Shown here in pieces: positions 8,401 through 17,633 of a stretch of 64,000 nt of DNA (within the stretch, counting starts at the first letter, position 1; each line of letters starts with the position of its first letter). The notes under the pieces are model-generated. The model was not told where the DNA came from and searched no databases. It worked only from the letters and a program-made list of their open reading frames with translations. The position numbers and the translations under genes were made by a program. The DNA is taken from positions 21,796 to 85,795 of the forward strand of contig JAIPBL010000015.1 in the NCBI GenBank assembly GCA_021739645.1. Reading direction: 5' to 3'. The DNA comes from Saprospiraceae bacterium. GTDB lineage: Bacteria; Bacteroidota; Bacteroidia; Chitinophagales; Saprospiraceae.

Positions 8401-11400
8401 ATGAAAATCAGCCGCATCCTACTTCGCAACCTGCACTCCATCCGCTCGGAGGTCGAAATTGACTTCACGGCCAGCCCTTTGTCGGATACTGGACTATTTG
8501 CAATAACGGGAGACACGGGCGCAGGCAAAACTACCATCCTTGACGCCATCACCTTGGCCATGTACGGCAAGGTCTGCCGGAAATCAAGGCCAGAGGAGGT
8601 ACTCTCACACGGTGCCGAAGAAGGCATAGCGGAGTGCGATTTCGAGGCAGGCGGGCGGCAAATTCGTTGCCAATGGCGCTGCTGGGTGCCCAAGTCTAAA
8701 AAAGGAACCGGGCCAAAAGTGGAACGTTCCGTCGCCGAATGGAGTGAGGAAAAACAGGACTTCTTAATTGTTGCGGAGCGAAAAATTCGGGAAGTAGATG
8801 CCTTTGTGGAGGAAGTTTCCGGCTTGGATTTCGAGCGTTTTACTCGCTCCGCAATGTTGGCACAGGGCGATTTTGCAGCCTTCCTAAAAGCTGCACCAAA
8901 GGAGCGCAGCGAGCTTTTGGAACGTATCACCGGGACGGAGATTTATTCAAGCCTCTCCAAAGCAGCACTCGAACGACACAGTATTGAAAAGGCAATACTT
9001 GCGGAATTGGTCACATTCAGAGATTCCCTGCAAGTTTTTTCGAAAGAAGACCTCAAAGAACGCAAGGCAGTACTGAAGGAGAAAGAACAAGCCACGAAAA
9101 CCATCAGAACGGAACTTGATTCGGTTAAAAATGCGCTGCAATGGCTGCGCCAAGTCGGACAATTGAAGCTTCGAAATGAAAAAGCTTCCGCCGATATGCT
9201 GGCCATGGAGGCTGAAAAAACGACACTTGAAGCGGAGGAAAAATTGCTGGTACAGCACCGCAAGACGCTGCCGCTCCACCCCACCCTCGCCCGGCTGGAC
9301 GACAAGTTGGCTGAAATCGCCAATTTGGAGGAAGCAACCGCTCGTTTTACCCAAAACCAACCCGCAGAATCAGAAACTGCCAAATCGGCACAGGTTGCTT
9401 TTGGTGAAAAAGCGGCGTTGCTCGATACGCTGATTTCAGGACAGCCAGCGGCCATGCGACTGTTCGAGGAGGTGGCGCTGATGGACGCCCAACTCAGCGG
9501 TTTGACGGAGGCCAATTCTAAAATCAACCATGAGTGGGAGGGCACATCGGCAAAAAAACAAGCCACCGACCTTCAAATTGCAAAGCAAAAAAAGAAGCTG
9601 GAAGAACATACCTCAGCAGTTGCCGAATTGGGTAAATGGCTGAAACCCAATGCTGTATGGGCATCGTTGCCCCAAGATTTACCCGCCATCACCATCCACG
9701 AAGAGGCGCTCCGGGAGAACCTCAGAAGCAAAACACGGATTGCCGAAGAAGCTAAAACATTGCTCCAAAACACGGAGCAATCGAGGCAAGACACAGCAAA
9801 GCTGGAGACTATTTTTACCGAAGAAAAAAATACGCTCGCTGGGCTGCTCGAACTTTTTGAAAAAAACACGCCAGGAAATTTCATCCCGAACCGGCAAGAC
9901 CTGCTCGAAATACTCACACGGGAGATTGAGCAACTTAGTGAGAAGCATATAAATTTCACCAACCTCAGCAGCCTCAACGCTGAATACCGGGCTGCGTTGG
10001 TGCAACTTTCCAACCTTGAAAACCGACTTTCGGAGCTGCGCCAACAAGAACTTTGGCTCGACAAATCGCTGCTATCGGCTTATGAGGAGGCGGAGGAGTG
10101 GGAGCACCAATTGGCGTACCGTCGGGAAGTTTACAACCAACAACTGCAACTCGCCAACTACGAAAAAGACCGGGCAAACTTGCAAGAGGGCGACCCCTGC
10201 CCGCTCTGCCTGAGTACCCACCACCCATTCCGGCTGCATGAGGTAAAGCCCTTTGTGGACGAGGCTCGGACCGATTTGGAAGCTGCCGAAAAATCAAACC
10301 GGGAGCGCCAATTGGAACGAAATGCCTTGCTCAAACAGCACATCGAAACCAATACCCAGATTCAACAAATCGAGGGTGTGGAAGGAGGGGAGATGGGCAA
10401 GCTCGAAGCTCGAATTGGCGGGCTGGAGCAACAGTTGGCGGCATTCCTGCCCGGTCTCGACGGGGAGGATTTCAGCAGGTCGCACGGCGATTGGTTGGTG
10501 AACAAACTTGACAATTTCGAGGTGACGCTGGCAGAGAAAAAGGCGATACGGGAGAAACTGACGGTGCTGAACAGCCAGATTTCAACGAAAGAGGAGCGGG
10601 TTCGCTCACTCGAAAGCCAACTGAAAGACGCCCGTTTTGCGGAGCAACAAAACGAGCGGAGCCGCCTCGACCGGGAAGCTACCTTGCTCGATTTGGCCGA
10701 AAGATTCAAAGAGTCAAGTGCGGAACTGGACAAGCTGGTGGACAAGTACGGTTTCCGTTTTTCGTTGGATACCGCCAAGCAGATGTTCAGTGAACTGAAA
10801 GGAAAGGAGGACGAATTTTCTACCAAGAAAACAAACCGAGATACGCACGAACGCCAGCTTGAACTGGCCCGGCAGTCGCTCGAACAGTTGGTGGAAGCAC
10901 AGTCTGAGTTGGAACAGAAAAGCCAGCAATTGCAGGCAGAAGCCACCGAACAGCAAGGCAAATTGGGCATTTTACAGGCGAAGCGGCAGTCAATTTTTGG
11001 GGTAAAAAATCCGGTTTCCGAGCGAGAAAAAATGTTGGCAGAACTCAGAAATGCGGAACAAGCGGTAGCTGTGACCCGCACAAACCATGAGCAAGCAAAA
11101 GAACGGTTGGCCCGCACGAAGCAACAGTTGGAAAGCACCAAAAAACAGTTGGAGGCCAACAAAAATGCTGTGGCTGAACTGGAAAAAAGCCTCAATTCAG
11201 GACTGGCGGCGGCAGGGTTTGCATCGGTAGCCGCATTGCGGAGCGCCATGCTGCCCTCGAAACAAGCCGAGCGAATCGAGGAGCTATCGGAGCGGCTGAA
11301 ACTGCGGGAAGTGGCCGTTCGGCAAGAAGCCAAGTCGGCCAAAATGGCACTGGATACTGCGCTGGCAACACCACTGGCAACAGAAACGGAATCGGAACTT

Positions 11401-12048
11401 GCAACTAAAGTCGAGACCTTGGAAGGCGAAATGCAGGTACTCCAACAGGAAATTGGGGCGCTTAACCAACAATTAAAGGACAACGAAAAGCGGAAGGCGG
11501 AAGGCGAAGTTATTTTGCAACAAATTGACAGCCAACGACTTGTGTACAATCGTTGGGCGGCGATGTATGACCTCATTGGTTCTTCGGATGGTTCGAAGTT
11601 CCGAAAATTCGCCCAGGGCCTTACGCTGCAAAAGCTGGTGCAACTCGCCAACACCCACCTCGAAAACCTTTACGGTCGTTACTTCGTCGTGAAGCGTCAG
11701 GGTGAGGATTTGGAGCTGGACATCGTGGACACCTACCAAGCCGACAACATGCGCTCGATGATGACCTTGTCTGGTGGCGAGAGTTTTTTGGTCAGCCTGG
11801 CACTGGCGCTTGGGTTGAGCGACCTCGCTGGTCGAAATGCCAACATCCGCTCACTGTTCATTGATGAGGGCTTCGGCACCCTCGATGACCAAACGCTTGA
11901 CCTCGCCATCTGCACCTTGGAAAATTTGCAGGCAAAGGGAAAAACGATCGGCATCATTTCACATGTAAAAGAGCTGAAAGAACGCATATCAACGCAGGTT
12001 CGGGTGCTGAAAAAAGGCGGGGGAACGAGCGTGGTCGAGATTGGTTGA
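8401..12048 (+). CDS. sbcC: SbcC-type exonuclease ATPase subunit
   Basis: 1215 residues with the SMC/Rad50 layout: Walker A GDTGAGKT at 37-44, Q-loop region LAQGDFAAFLKA, two long coiled coils, zinc-hook CPLC (Cys600, Cys603) at the centre, ABC signature LSGGES at about 1123-1128 and Walker B SLFIDEGFGTLD (Asp1155-Glu1156). SbcC with the nuclease SbcD forms the Mre11-Rad50-like complex that opens DNA hairpins and blocked ends. No sbcD is adjacent, although the two are usually an operon; the partner must be encoded elsewhere. All ATPase motifs are intact. The ATG follows the second copy of a palindromic repeat. Confidence 0.93.
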   Translation: MKISRILLRNLHSIRSEVEIDFTASPLSDTGLFAITGDTGAGKTTILDAITLAMYGKVCRKSRPEEVLSHGAEEGIAECDFEAGGRQIRCQWRCWVPKSKKGTGPKVERSVAEWSEEKQDFLIVAERKIREVDAFVEEVSGLDFERFTRSAMLAQGDFAAFLKAAPKERSELLERITGTEIYSSLSKAALERHSIEKAILAELVTFRDSLQVFSKEDLKERKAVLKEKEQATKTIRTELDSVKNALQWLRQVGQLKLRNEKASADMLAMEAEKTTLEAEEKLLVQHRKTLPLHPTLARLDDKLAEIANLEEATARFTQNQPAESETAKSAQVAFGEKAALLDTLISGQPAAMRLFEEVALMDAQLSGLTEANSKINHEWEGTSAKKQATDLQIAKQKKKLEEHTSAVAELGKWLKPNAVWASLPQDLPAITIHEEALRENLRSKTRIAEEAKTLLQNTEQSRQDTAKLETIFTEEKNTLAGLLELFEKNTPGNFIPNRQDLLEILTREIEQLSEKHINFTNLSSLNAEYRAALVQLSNLENRLSELRQQELWLDKSLLSAYEEAEEWEHQLAYRREVYNQQLQLANYEKDRANLQEGDPCPLCLSTHHPFRLHEVKPFVDEARTDLEAAEKSNRERQLERNALLKQHIETNTQIQQIEGVEGGEMGKLEARIGGLEQQLAAFLPGLDGEDFSRSHGDWLVNKLDNFEVTLAEKKAIREKLTVLNSQISTKEERVRSLESQLKDARFAEQQNERSRLDREATLLDLAERFKESSAELDKLVDKYGFRFSLDTAKQMFSELKGKEDEFSTKKTNRDTHERQLELARQSLEQLVEAQSELEQKSQQLQAEATEQQGKLGILQAKRQSIFGVKNPVSEREKMLAELRNAEQAVAVTRTNHEQAKERLARTKQQLESTKKQLEANKNAVAELEKSLNSGLAAAGFASVAALRSAMLPSKQAERIEELSERLKLREVAVRQEAKSAKMALDTALATPLATETESELATKVETLEGEMQVLQQEIGALNQQLKDNEKRKAEGEVILQQIDSQRLVYNRWAAMYDLIGSSDGSKFRKFAQGLTLQKLVQLANTHLENLYGRYFVVKRQGEDLELDIVDTYQADNMRSMMTLSGGESFLVSLALALGLSDLAGRNANIRSLFIDEGFGTLDDQTLDLAICTLENLQAKGKTIGIISHVKELKERISTQVRVLKKGGGTSVVEIG

Positions 12049-12147
12049 AGTTGCGTTGATTTGGGAGATTCAAGTTTAATATGCCCCATTTTTTGTCAAA
12101 AATTTGCCTGAAATATGAAAATGGACTGGTATGAACCTCTGAGAAAG

Positions 12148-12155
12148 TAGCTTTG
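12148..12155 (+). promoter_or_regulatory. -7 promoter box of the adhesin gene
   Basis: TAGCTTTG matches TAnnTTTG and lies 64 bases before the ATG at 12220. Confidence 0.45.
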
Positions 12156-12219
12156 AGCAATGGATGGGAATACCCCATCGTTTTACAAAAACTGCACTTA
12201 CACACATAAAACATTGGTA

Positions 12220-15200
12220 ATGAACAAACTGATTATCTACCCTGCTGCCTTATTTTTCCTATTTTTTATTGGTGTAAAACCGACTTTCGGGCAGTTCAAC
12301 ATCAAAATGAACGTGCTCAGTGGCACTTCCACCACCACTTGCACCGACCCAATTGGCGCACCAGACCCCACTTGGGCGGTGAATATTGACAATGCCGGGT
12401 GGGTATCCTACCCTTTCAATGGCATTTGCTACAACAACTTCCCAAACGAACAATTCAACAAAACCTATCCTTGTTTGGTGGACATTCCAACCACCATTCC
12501 TGTTTGTTTTCGGGCCTATGAAAACGATGCGACACTACCCAACCCCTGCACTCCAGTCTATAGTTGCCAAGCTGAAATTTGTATCGATGTAACTGTCCCA
12601 GCAATGGGAACTGTGCCTTTCACTATCACCCTTCCTGCTGGTGGCCCATCGGGTGGCAGCGTGGATATGAACATTGTGACGAGTGGTGTCCCCGGTGGTA
12701 TCAACGATTTGCTTTGCAACGCCATTCCACTTGGTATTTTGACAACCAGCGTACCTGTCGGATTGCCTGACACCAGCGTTTTCAACAATTTTTGTGCAAC
12801 AAACTTGAATGAGCCCGACCCAGGCCCTGCCGGTGGTGGGTGGTTCAACAACCAGGGTGTCTGGTTCACCTTCACAACGGATGCCAACCCAACGGATGCC
12901 ATTCTGGTGGACGTGAACAGCGACCCCTCGAATTTTGGCGACCCCATCAACCTCCAGGTTGCAATTTACGAGAGTAGTGACAATACCTGCAACGGCAATT
13001 TCACCTTACTCAGCTCCAACTATGTTACCCCTGATTTTGATGAAACAGCGGTCTTCACTTGCCCAAAACCAAATACCACTTACTTCATTCTGGTGGATGG
13101 CGTTTACATAAGCGGTACCAATATCACCGAAGTGGAAGGCTGGTTTGGGCTTGGTGTGGAACAACTCGATGTGAATGCCGCTTCCGAGCTGCGATGTACT
13201 GCCGAAAATTTGGGAGGTGTGCCGCTGGGTGGCACAGTTAGCACACAATTGGTTACCAATGCTTGCTCCATGAATACCAACTCATCGCCAGCTTCGGCAT
13301 TTGGCGTTCAAAAATCGGTCTGGTTCACCTTCTCGCCGCCGCCCACGGGCCATGTTTTCGTGCAAGGCACTAGCTCCGACCTTGACCCAATCGGCATCCA
13401 AATGGCTATTTATCTATCCTCGAATGGCGGGTGCCTGGGCACGATGATGGAGTTGGCAAGTCAATTCACTGCCGCTGACAACGACGAGGTGATTGAACTG
13501 CACTGCCTCGACCCCAACACAACGTATTTTGTAATGATTGACGGTGCAACCGGCCTCTTGAACACCGGGATATTCACCCTTTCCGTGACCGACGCTGGGA
13601 ATGAAACCCCAACAACGACCTTAAATCCTGTAGTTTGTTTTGGGGAAACCTTTTCCGCTGGCGGCAATTCCTACAACCAAACTGGCATGTACGCCGACAC
13701 GCTGCAACTGCCCGGTGGTTGCGACAGCATCGTTGTCACCGACCTTACTGTGCTTTCGCAAGTTCAAGTCAACTTGCAAGTGACCAATCAGGGCGCTGGC
13801 CTTGGCAATACCACTGGCGGGATGCAAGTAAACCCAAGCGGGGGGGATGGGGGCTACACGGTGCTTTGGTCAAATGGGCAAACGGGCACCACTGCTACCA
13901 ACCTCGTTGGGGGCGACAATTTCTGCGTGACGGTTACTGACCAGAATGGCTGCGAAAATGACACCTGCATGATAATGCCCTACTACCTGAACTTCATCCC
14001 CTCTGCAACAGGTAGCAGTTTGCTCTGCAATGGAGACCAAAATGGAACCATCGAGTTTTCGGCCATCGGCGGGGTTGCTCCCTACCAGTTTGACTGGGAA
14101 AGTTTAAGCAGCAATTTGAGTGGCGCTGGCTTCATCCAAACCGACGGTCAGCTGATTTCCATTCCTGGTTTGCCCGGTGGGCAATACAGCATTCACATCT
14201 TCGATGTGGCTTTCGACACTACCGTTTTGGTGAACATTTCTGAACCAACATCATTGGTTGCCGACGTAATGTCGGTCACAAACGCCACTTGCTTTGGCGA
14301 CTGCAACGGCGCAATAACAATTGACATTACCGGGGGTACCCCGCCCTACCTTGTCAATTGGGCAAACGGCAACACCACGGCCAATTTGACAAGTCTCTGT
14401 GCTGGAACCTACCAAGCCACAGTGTCCGATGCAAATGGCTGTACCAAGTTTGTCAGCCAGGACATCCTGCAACCTGTTCAGTTCACCGCCACGGCGTCGG
14501 AATTGCAACCCGTTTCTTGCTTTCAAGGCACCGACGGAAGGGCTAGGGTGACACCGAGTGAACCCGCCGCTTCCATTCTTTGGAGCAATGGCATGACCAC
14601 TTCCACCATTTCTGGGTTGAATGGGGCTGTTTATACGGTCACCGTCACCAATTCAGCGGGGTGTACAGCCTCGGCAAGTGTGGTAGTTTCTGCGCCAACT
14701 GCGCCTGTGAGCGTGACCATCAACCAGCAGCAAGGCGTCGACTGCCAAGGAGAGAATTCGGGTATTTTGCAGGCAATGACCAGTGGGCCGGGCAACAATT
14801 TTATTTACGTTTGGAGCAATGGAGGCAGCCAACCAACCGCCTCAAGCCTCATCGCCGGCACCTATTCTGTGACGGTGAGCAATGAAAATGGCTGCTCCGC
14901 AACAGCCAGCGCCATGCTAACCCAGCCGACCCCAATTGTTGCGACAGCGACACCCAACGAAATCACCTGCCTCGACCTCCCGGATGCTGGCGCCATCAAC
15001 GTGGACAATGTGACCGGTGGTCAACCCCCTTATACTTACTCACAGGATGGGGCTTCGTTTTTCACAAACCCCGTACTGACTGGCTATGCCGAAGGCCCAA
15101 ACTCATTTTTTGTCATGGATGCAAATGGTTGTGTTTCGGAGTTTCAGGAGACCATAAACGGCCCAATTGAGTTGCTCGTTGACCTTGGCCCCAACAAAAG

Positions 15201-15702
15201 CATTGCACTTGGGGATAGCATAAAACTCCAAGCAACCGTCAACCAGCTCGTGCAAACTTATTCTTGGTCACCACCGGAAGGGCTTTCCTGCACGGATTGC
15301 TCAAGCCCAATCGCCTCGCCATTGGTGCCAGGCATGTACATAGTGGTTGTCACAACTGCTGATGGATGCAGCGCCTCGGGTGAGGTTTTTATTGAGGTAA
15401 AAAATGACCAGAAAGTCTTTGTTCCGAATGCCTTCAGCCCAAATGGGGATGGCCTGAACGATGAGTTCATGCCGTTCACGGATGGCTCGGTGCGACGCAT
15501 CAAGTCATTCCGGATTTTTGATCGCCAGGGAAACAATGTTTATGATGGGAAAGACTTAATTCCTAATCAGCCGGGCATTGGCTGGGATGGCGTTTTTAAG
15601 GGGAAAGAGATGCAGCCCGCCGTTTTTGCTTGGCTCGCTGAAATAGAGTTCGTTGATGGCAAGTTGCTTGTTTACAAAGGAGAAGTCGTGTTGATTCGAT
15701 GA
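12220..15702 (+). CDS. SprB-repeat adhesin, T9SS type B
   Basis: 1160 residues from the ATG at 12220, chosen because it opens a signal peptide (MNKLIIYPAALFFLFFIG) that the track start buries. After a Cys-containing N-terminal region there are two related beta domains with the pair VWFTFTT/VWFTFSP and NTTYF, then from about residue 560 a series of SprB-like repeats each carrying GG.PPY, LWSNG or similar, and C-x-G / ANGC motifs. The C-terminus (VFVPNAFSPNGDGLNDEF to the end) is the gliding-motility-associated type B sorting domain of T9SS cargo. The product is probably exported across the outer membrane and surface-attached or released. No SprF-like partner is adjacent; the only PorP/SprF gene in the window is about 34 kb away. 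Confidence 0.88.
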   Translation: MNKLIIYPAALFFLFFIGVKPTFGQFNIKMNVLSGTSTTTCTDPIGAPDPTWAVNIDNAGWVSYPFNGICYNNFPNEQFNKTYPCLVDIPTTIPVCFRAYENDATLPNPCTPVYSCQAEICIDVTVPAMGTVPFTITLPAGGPSGGSVDMNIVTSGVPGGINDLLCNAIPLGILTTSVPVGLPDTSVFNNFCATNLNEPDPGPAGGGWFNNQGVWFTFTTDANPTDAILVDVNSDPSNFGDPINLQVAIYESSDNTCNGNFTLLSSNYVTPDFDETAVFTCPKPNTTYFILVDGVYISGTNITEVEGWFGLGVEQLDVNAASELRCTAENLGGVPLGGTVSTQLVTNACSMNTNSSPASAFGVQKSVWFTFSPPPTGHVFVQGTSSDLDPIGIQMAIYLSSNGGCLGTMMELASQFTAADNDEVIELHCLDPNTTYFVMIDGATGLLNTGIFTLSVTDAGNETPTTTLNPVVCFGETFSAGGNSYNQTGMYADTLQLPGGCDSIVVTDLTVLSQVQVNLQVTNQGAGLGNTTGGMQVNPSGGDGGYTVLWSNGQTGTTATNLVGGDNFCVTVTDQNGCENDTCMIMPYYLNFIPSATGSSLLCNGDQNGTIEFSAIGGVAPYQFDWESLSSNLSGAGFIQTDGQLISIPGLPGGQYSIHIFDVAFDTTVLVNISEPTSLVADVMSVTNATCFGDCNGAITIDITGGTPPYLVNWANGNTTANLTSLCAGTYQATVSDANGCTKFVSQDILQPVQFTATASELQPVSCFQGTDGRARVTPSEPAASILWSNGMTTSTISGLNGAVYTVTVTNSAGCTASASVVVSAPTAPVSVTINQQQGVDCQGENSGILQAMTSGPGNNFIYVWSNGGSQPTASSLIAGTYSVTVSNENGCSATASAMLTQPTPIVATATPNEITCLDLPDAGAINVDNVTGGQPPYTYSQDGASFFTNPVLTGYAEGPNSFFVMDANGCVSEFQETINGPIELLVDLGPNKSIALGDSIKLQATVNQLVQTYSWSPPEGLSCTDCSSPIASPLVPGMYIVVVTTADGCSASGEVFIEVKNDQKVFVPNAFSPNGDGLNDEFMPFTDGSVRRIKSFRIFDRQGNNVYDGKDLIPNQPGIGWDGVFKGKEMQPAVFAWLAEIEFVDGKLLVYKGEVVLIR

Positions 15703-15721
15703 CTGATTGGGCATTTTGCCA

Positions 15722-15767
15722 CAAAAAAATAACCGGGTTCGATGTGCATCGAACCCGGTTATTTTTT
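15722..15767. terminator. Strong bidirectional terminator
   Basis: A perfect 14-bp stem (AACCGGGTTCGATG, 15731-15744, with its complement at 15747-15760), A-rich on the left and followed by ATTTTTT on the right. It separates the convergent adhesin and MORN-lipoprotein genes. Confidence 0.9.
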
Positions 15768-15772
15768 ACGGC

Positions 15773-16372
15773 CTATTTTTTTGTTGCCTCGGCATTGACA
15801 ACGCCTCCACTGATTTTTTCGCCGTCTTTGTACTCGTATTTCATGATGACCTCGCCTTTGTCGTTGTAAAAAATATTCTCGCCATCGAGCTTGTTATGCT
15901 TGTAGTTAAGCTCCTGCTGGACTACGTCCCTACCCTCGTAGTATTTTTTGAAATTGCCTTCTAAAATGCCCTCGACGAAGGTGCCCTCCTCCGTTTTTCG
16001 GATGTTTTTAAGCTTTGCAAAACGTCCATTCAGCACATTGTTGGTGTAACTGCACATGTGCTCCAAGTGGCCGTATTGTCCAAACTCGAACATCGGGCCG
16101 TTTGGCACCCCGTTCACATAGTTAGTAACAGATGCCGGCACGTCCCTGTCTTTGTGGTAAATGACCCACATGCCGTGCTTGTGGCCGTTGAGAATAGTAC
16201 CCTCCTCCTTGATTTTACCTTTCACATCGGACAAGGTCGCCCTTTTCATGTCGGAACCGGGGATGTCAACAATGACAAAATCTTCAAGGTCAAGGGCTTG
16301 TGAAGTGGCTGGTTTTTGCTGGCAAGCGGTCAGAAAACCAACGAAAAAAGTCAGGAGAATTAAGATGCGCAT
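15773..16372 (-). CDS. MORN-repeat (YwqK-like) lipoprotein
   Basis: 199 residues from the ATG at 16372, which begins MRILILLTFFVGFLTACQQ: a lipoprotein signal with a lipobox Cys. The body contains several MORN_2-like units (GTILNGHKHGMWVIYHKD, NYVNGVPNGPMFEFGQYG, LNGRFAKLKN, GEVIMKYEYKDGEKISG), the pattern of proteins annotated as YwqK family antitoxins. MORN_2 proteins of Bacteroidota are mostly uncharacterised, and no toxin partner is adjacent, so the antitoxin label should not be taken as function. It follows the TfoX-domain gene by 47 bp on the same strand. Confidence 0.75.
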   Translation of the reverse strand: MRILILLTFFVGFLTACQQKPATSQALDLEDFVIVDIPGSDMKRATLSDVKGKIKEEGTILNGHKHGMWVIYHKDRDVPASVTNYVNGVPNGPMFEFGQYGHLEHMCSYTNNVLNGRFAKLKNIRKTEEGTFVEGILEGNFKKYYEGRDVVQQELNYKHNKLDGENIFYNDKGEVIMKYEYKDGEKISGGVVNAEATKK

Positions 16373-16419
16373 GTCTGGATGATTGAAAATAAAATTGGAA
16401 AATAGCAACGGTTGGTTCT

Positions 16420-16773
16420 TCAAATGGCCTTTTTTCGCTTGGGCTTCTTGATTTCCGCCTTCTGGGCAAACTCAATGCCAGTCTCTAGCCACTCCTGCAA
16501 TTGCTCCTCCGTCTCAAAACCCGGTTTTTCAACTTGAACGAATCCTTTCATCACCCGCCCGGTAAAGTCCATCTCCTTTGCAAAAGGCAATTGAAGCGCT
16601 GCCTCGTATTGCGCTGGGATGACACGAACCATCAGTTCGTCCTTGATGATGCCAACCGACATCTTGCCGTTAATCATGTAGGCAAGCCCACCAAACATTT
16701 TTTTCTCAACTACATCGGTACGGTAGTTAAGTGCAAAGCTGATTCGTTTCGCCAAGTCTTCGCAGTAGGCCAT
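16420..16773 (-). CDS. TfoX N-terminal domain protein
   Basis: 117 residues matching the TfoX/Sxy N-terminal domain: VEKKMFGGLAYMINGKMSVGI, then MVRVIPAQYE and MDFTGRVMKGFVQV. Full-length TfoX/Sxy regulates competence in gammaproteobacteria; stand-alone N-domain proteins are widespread with no known job. It ends in a Lys-rich tail (KKPKRKK). It probably shares a transcript with the MORN lipoprotein downstream. Confidence 0.85.
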   Translation of the reverse strand: MAYCEDLAKRISFALNYRTDVVEKKMFGGLAYMINGKMSVGIIKDELMVRVIPAQYEAALQLPFAKEMDFTGRVMKGFVQVEKPGFETEEQLQEWLETGIEFAQKAEIKKPKRKKAI

Positions 16774-16803
16774 CTCTGGTTAATGTTGAGTTGATTCTTT
16801 TGT

Positions 16804-16811
16804 CAAAAGTA
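16804..16811 (-). promoter_or_regulatory. -7 promoter box of tfoX-N gene
   Basis: On the minus strand TACTTTTG, an exact TAnnTTTG match, about 31 bases before the ATG at 16773. Confidence 0.5.
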
Positions 16812-16828
16812 AACCGCACTCCGGTCCT

Positions 16829-16880
16829 TCTCCTGTGAGGAAAGAGGTGGGGATGCGAACTCCCCGCTCCACACAGGAGA
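16829..16880. repeat. Compound hairpin downstream of lytTR gene
   Basis: Outer arms TCTCCTGTG (16829-16837) and CACAGGAGA (16872-16880) enclose a second G/C-rich hairpin (GGGGA...TCCCC). The element follows the end of the LytTR regulator gene and precedes the tfoX promoter. It may terminate the regulator transcript, but there is no U-tract; it has the look of a dispersed intergenic palindrome. Confidence 0.55.
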
Positions 16881-16893
16881 GGGGCTGGACGAG

Positions 16894-17619
16894 TTACCGT
16901 TGATGGTTCAGCAGCCGCATCAAATCTTCCAGGTTCGATTCACTCACTGGAATCTCGGCTGCACCGATGCTTATCTGGTGGCTTCTGATGGACTCCACTT
17001 TGTGCACATTTACAATATAGGATTTGTGAACCCTGAAAAACTGCTTATCCGGCAATTTTTCCTCAATGCCTTTCAGGGTTGATTTTGTCAAAACAGGTCG
17101 CTTGGCCGTGGTCAAAAATATCTTCACATAATCCTTCATGCCTTCAATATGCGTGATGTCGTCCACCAAGATTTTCACCAGCGCATACTCCACGTTCACA
17201 AAAAAGTGCCTAGGCGCAATGTTGGTTTGCTCCGCAACAACAGGGGGTTTCTGCCTGAGTTGCCAGTTCTCATAAGCCTTTAAGGCTGCTTTCGTGAAAC
17301 GCTCCATGCTCACAGGTTTCAACAGGTAGTCCACCACTTCCAGGTCGTAGCTCTCCACGGCATAGTTGGCATAAGCCGTCACGAAAATGACCATCGGCTT
17401 TTCCCGCAAACTGGCAAGGAACTTCGTGCCCAACATACCCGGCATCTGAATGTCGAGAAACATCAAATCCACCTCTTCCCGTTGCAGCACCTCCATCGCC
17501 TCGAACGGGTTTTTACAAGTGGCCACCAAGTCCAAAAAAGGCAATTGCTGCACGTTCTCCTCGATGAGCTTTCGAGCGAGGCTCTCGTCGTCAACGGCGA
17601 TGCATTTTAGTTTAGTCAT
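16894..17619 (-). CDS. LytTR response regulator
   Basis: 241 residues. The receiver domain (1-120) has the acidic pair Asp10-Asp11, phospho-acceptor Asp56 in MFLDIQMPG, Thr81 and Lys101 in YLLKPVS. The LytTR DNA-binding domain follows (FFVNVEYALVKILVDDITHI ... FFRVHKSYIVNVHKV). Partner of the LytS-type kinase encoded at 18728-19756, but an aldo/keto reductase gene lies between them, 14 bp upstream of this gene. Its targets are unknown; the outer-membrane receptor divergent from the kinase is a candidate. Confidence 0.92.
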   Translation of the reverse strand: MTKLKCIAVDDESLARKLIEENVQQLPFLDLVATCKNPFEAMEVLQREEVDLMFLDIQMPGMLGTKFLASLREKPMVIFVTAYANYAVESYDLEVVDYLLKPVSMERFTKAALKAYENWQLRQKPPVVAEQTNIAPRHFFVNVEYALVKILVDDITHIEGMKDYVKIFLTTAKRPVLTKSTLKGIEEKLPDKQFFRVHKSYIVNVHKVESIRSHQISIGAAEIPVSESNLEDLMRLLNHQR

Positions 17620-17633
17620 TGGTCAATAATTTC

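Noticed and set aside
10362-11654. 430-codon minus-strand ORF within sbcC
   Set aside because: Ser/Cys-rich antisense shadow of the SbcC coiled coil; sbcC motifs are intact on the plus strand.
12160-12219. Upstream start of the adhesin ORF
   Set aside because: It would place about 20 hydrophilic residues before the signal peptide; the ATG at 12220 opens it directly.
15773-16773. YwqK-type toxin-antitoxin pair with the TfoX-domain gene
   Set aside because: The MORN protein is a lipoprotein and TfoX-N proteins are not known toxins; the antitoxin name is only a database label.
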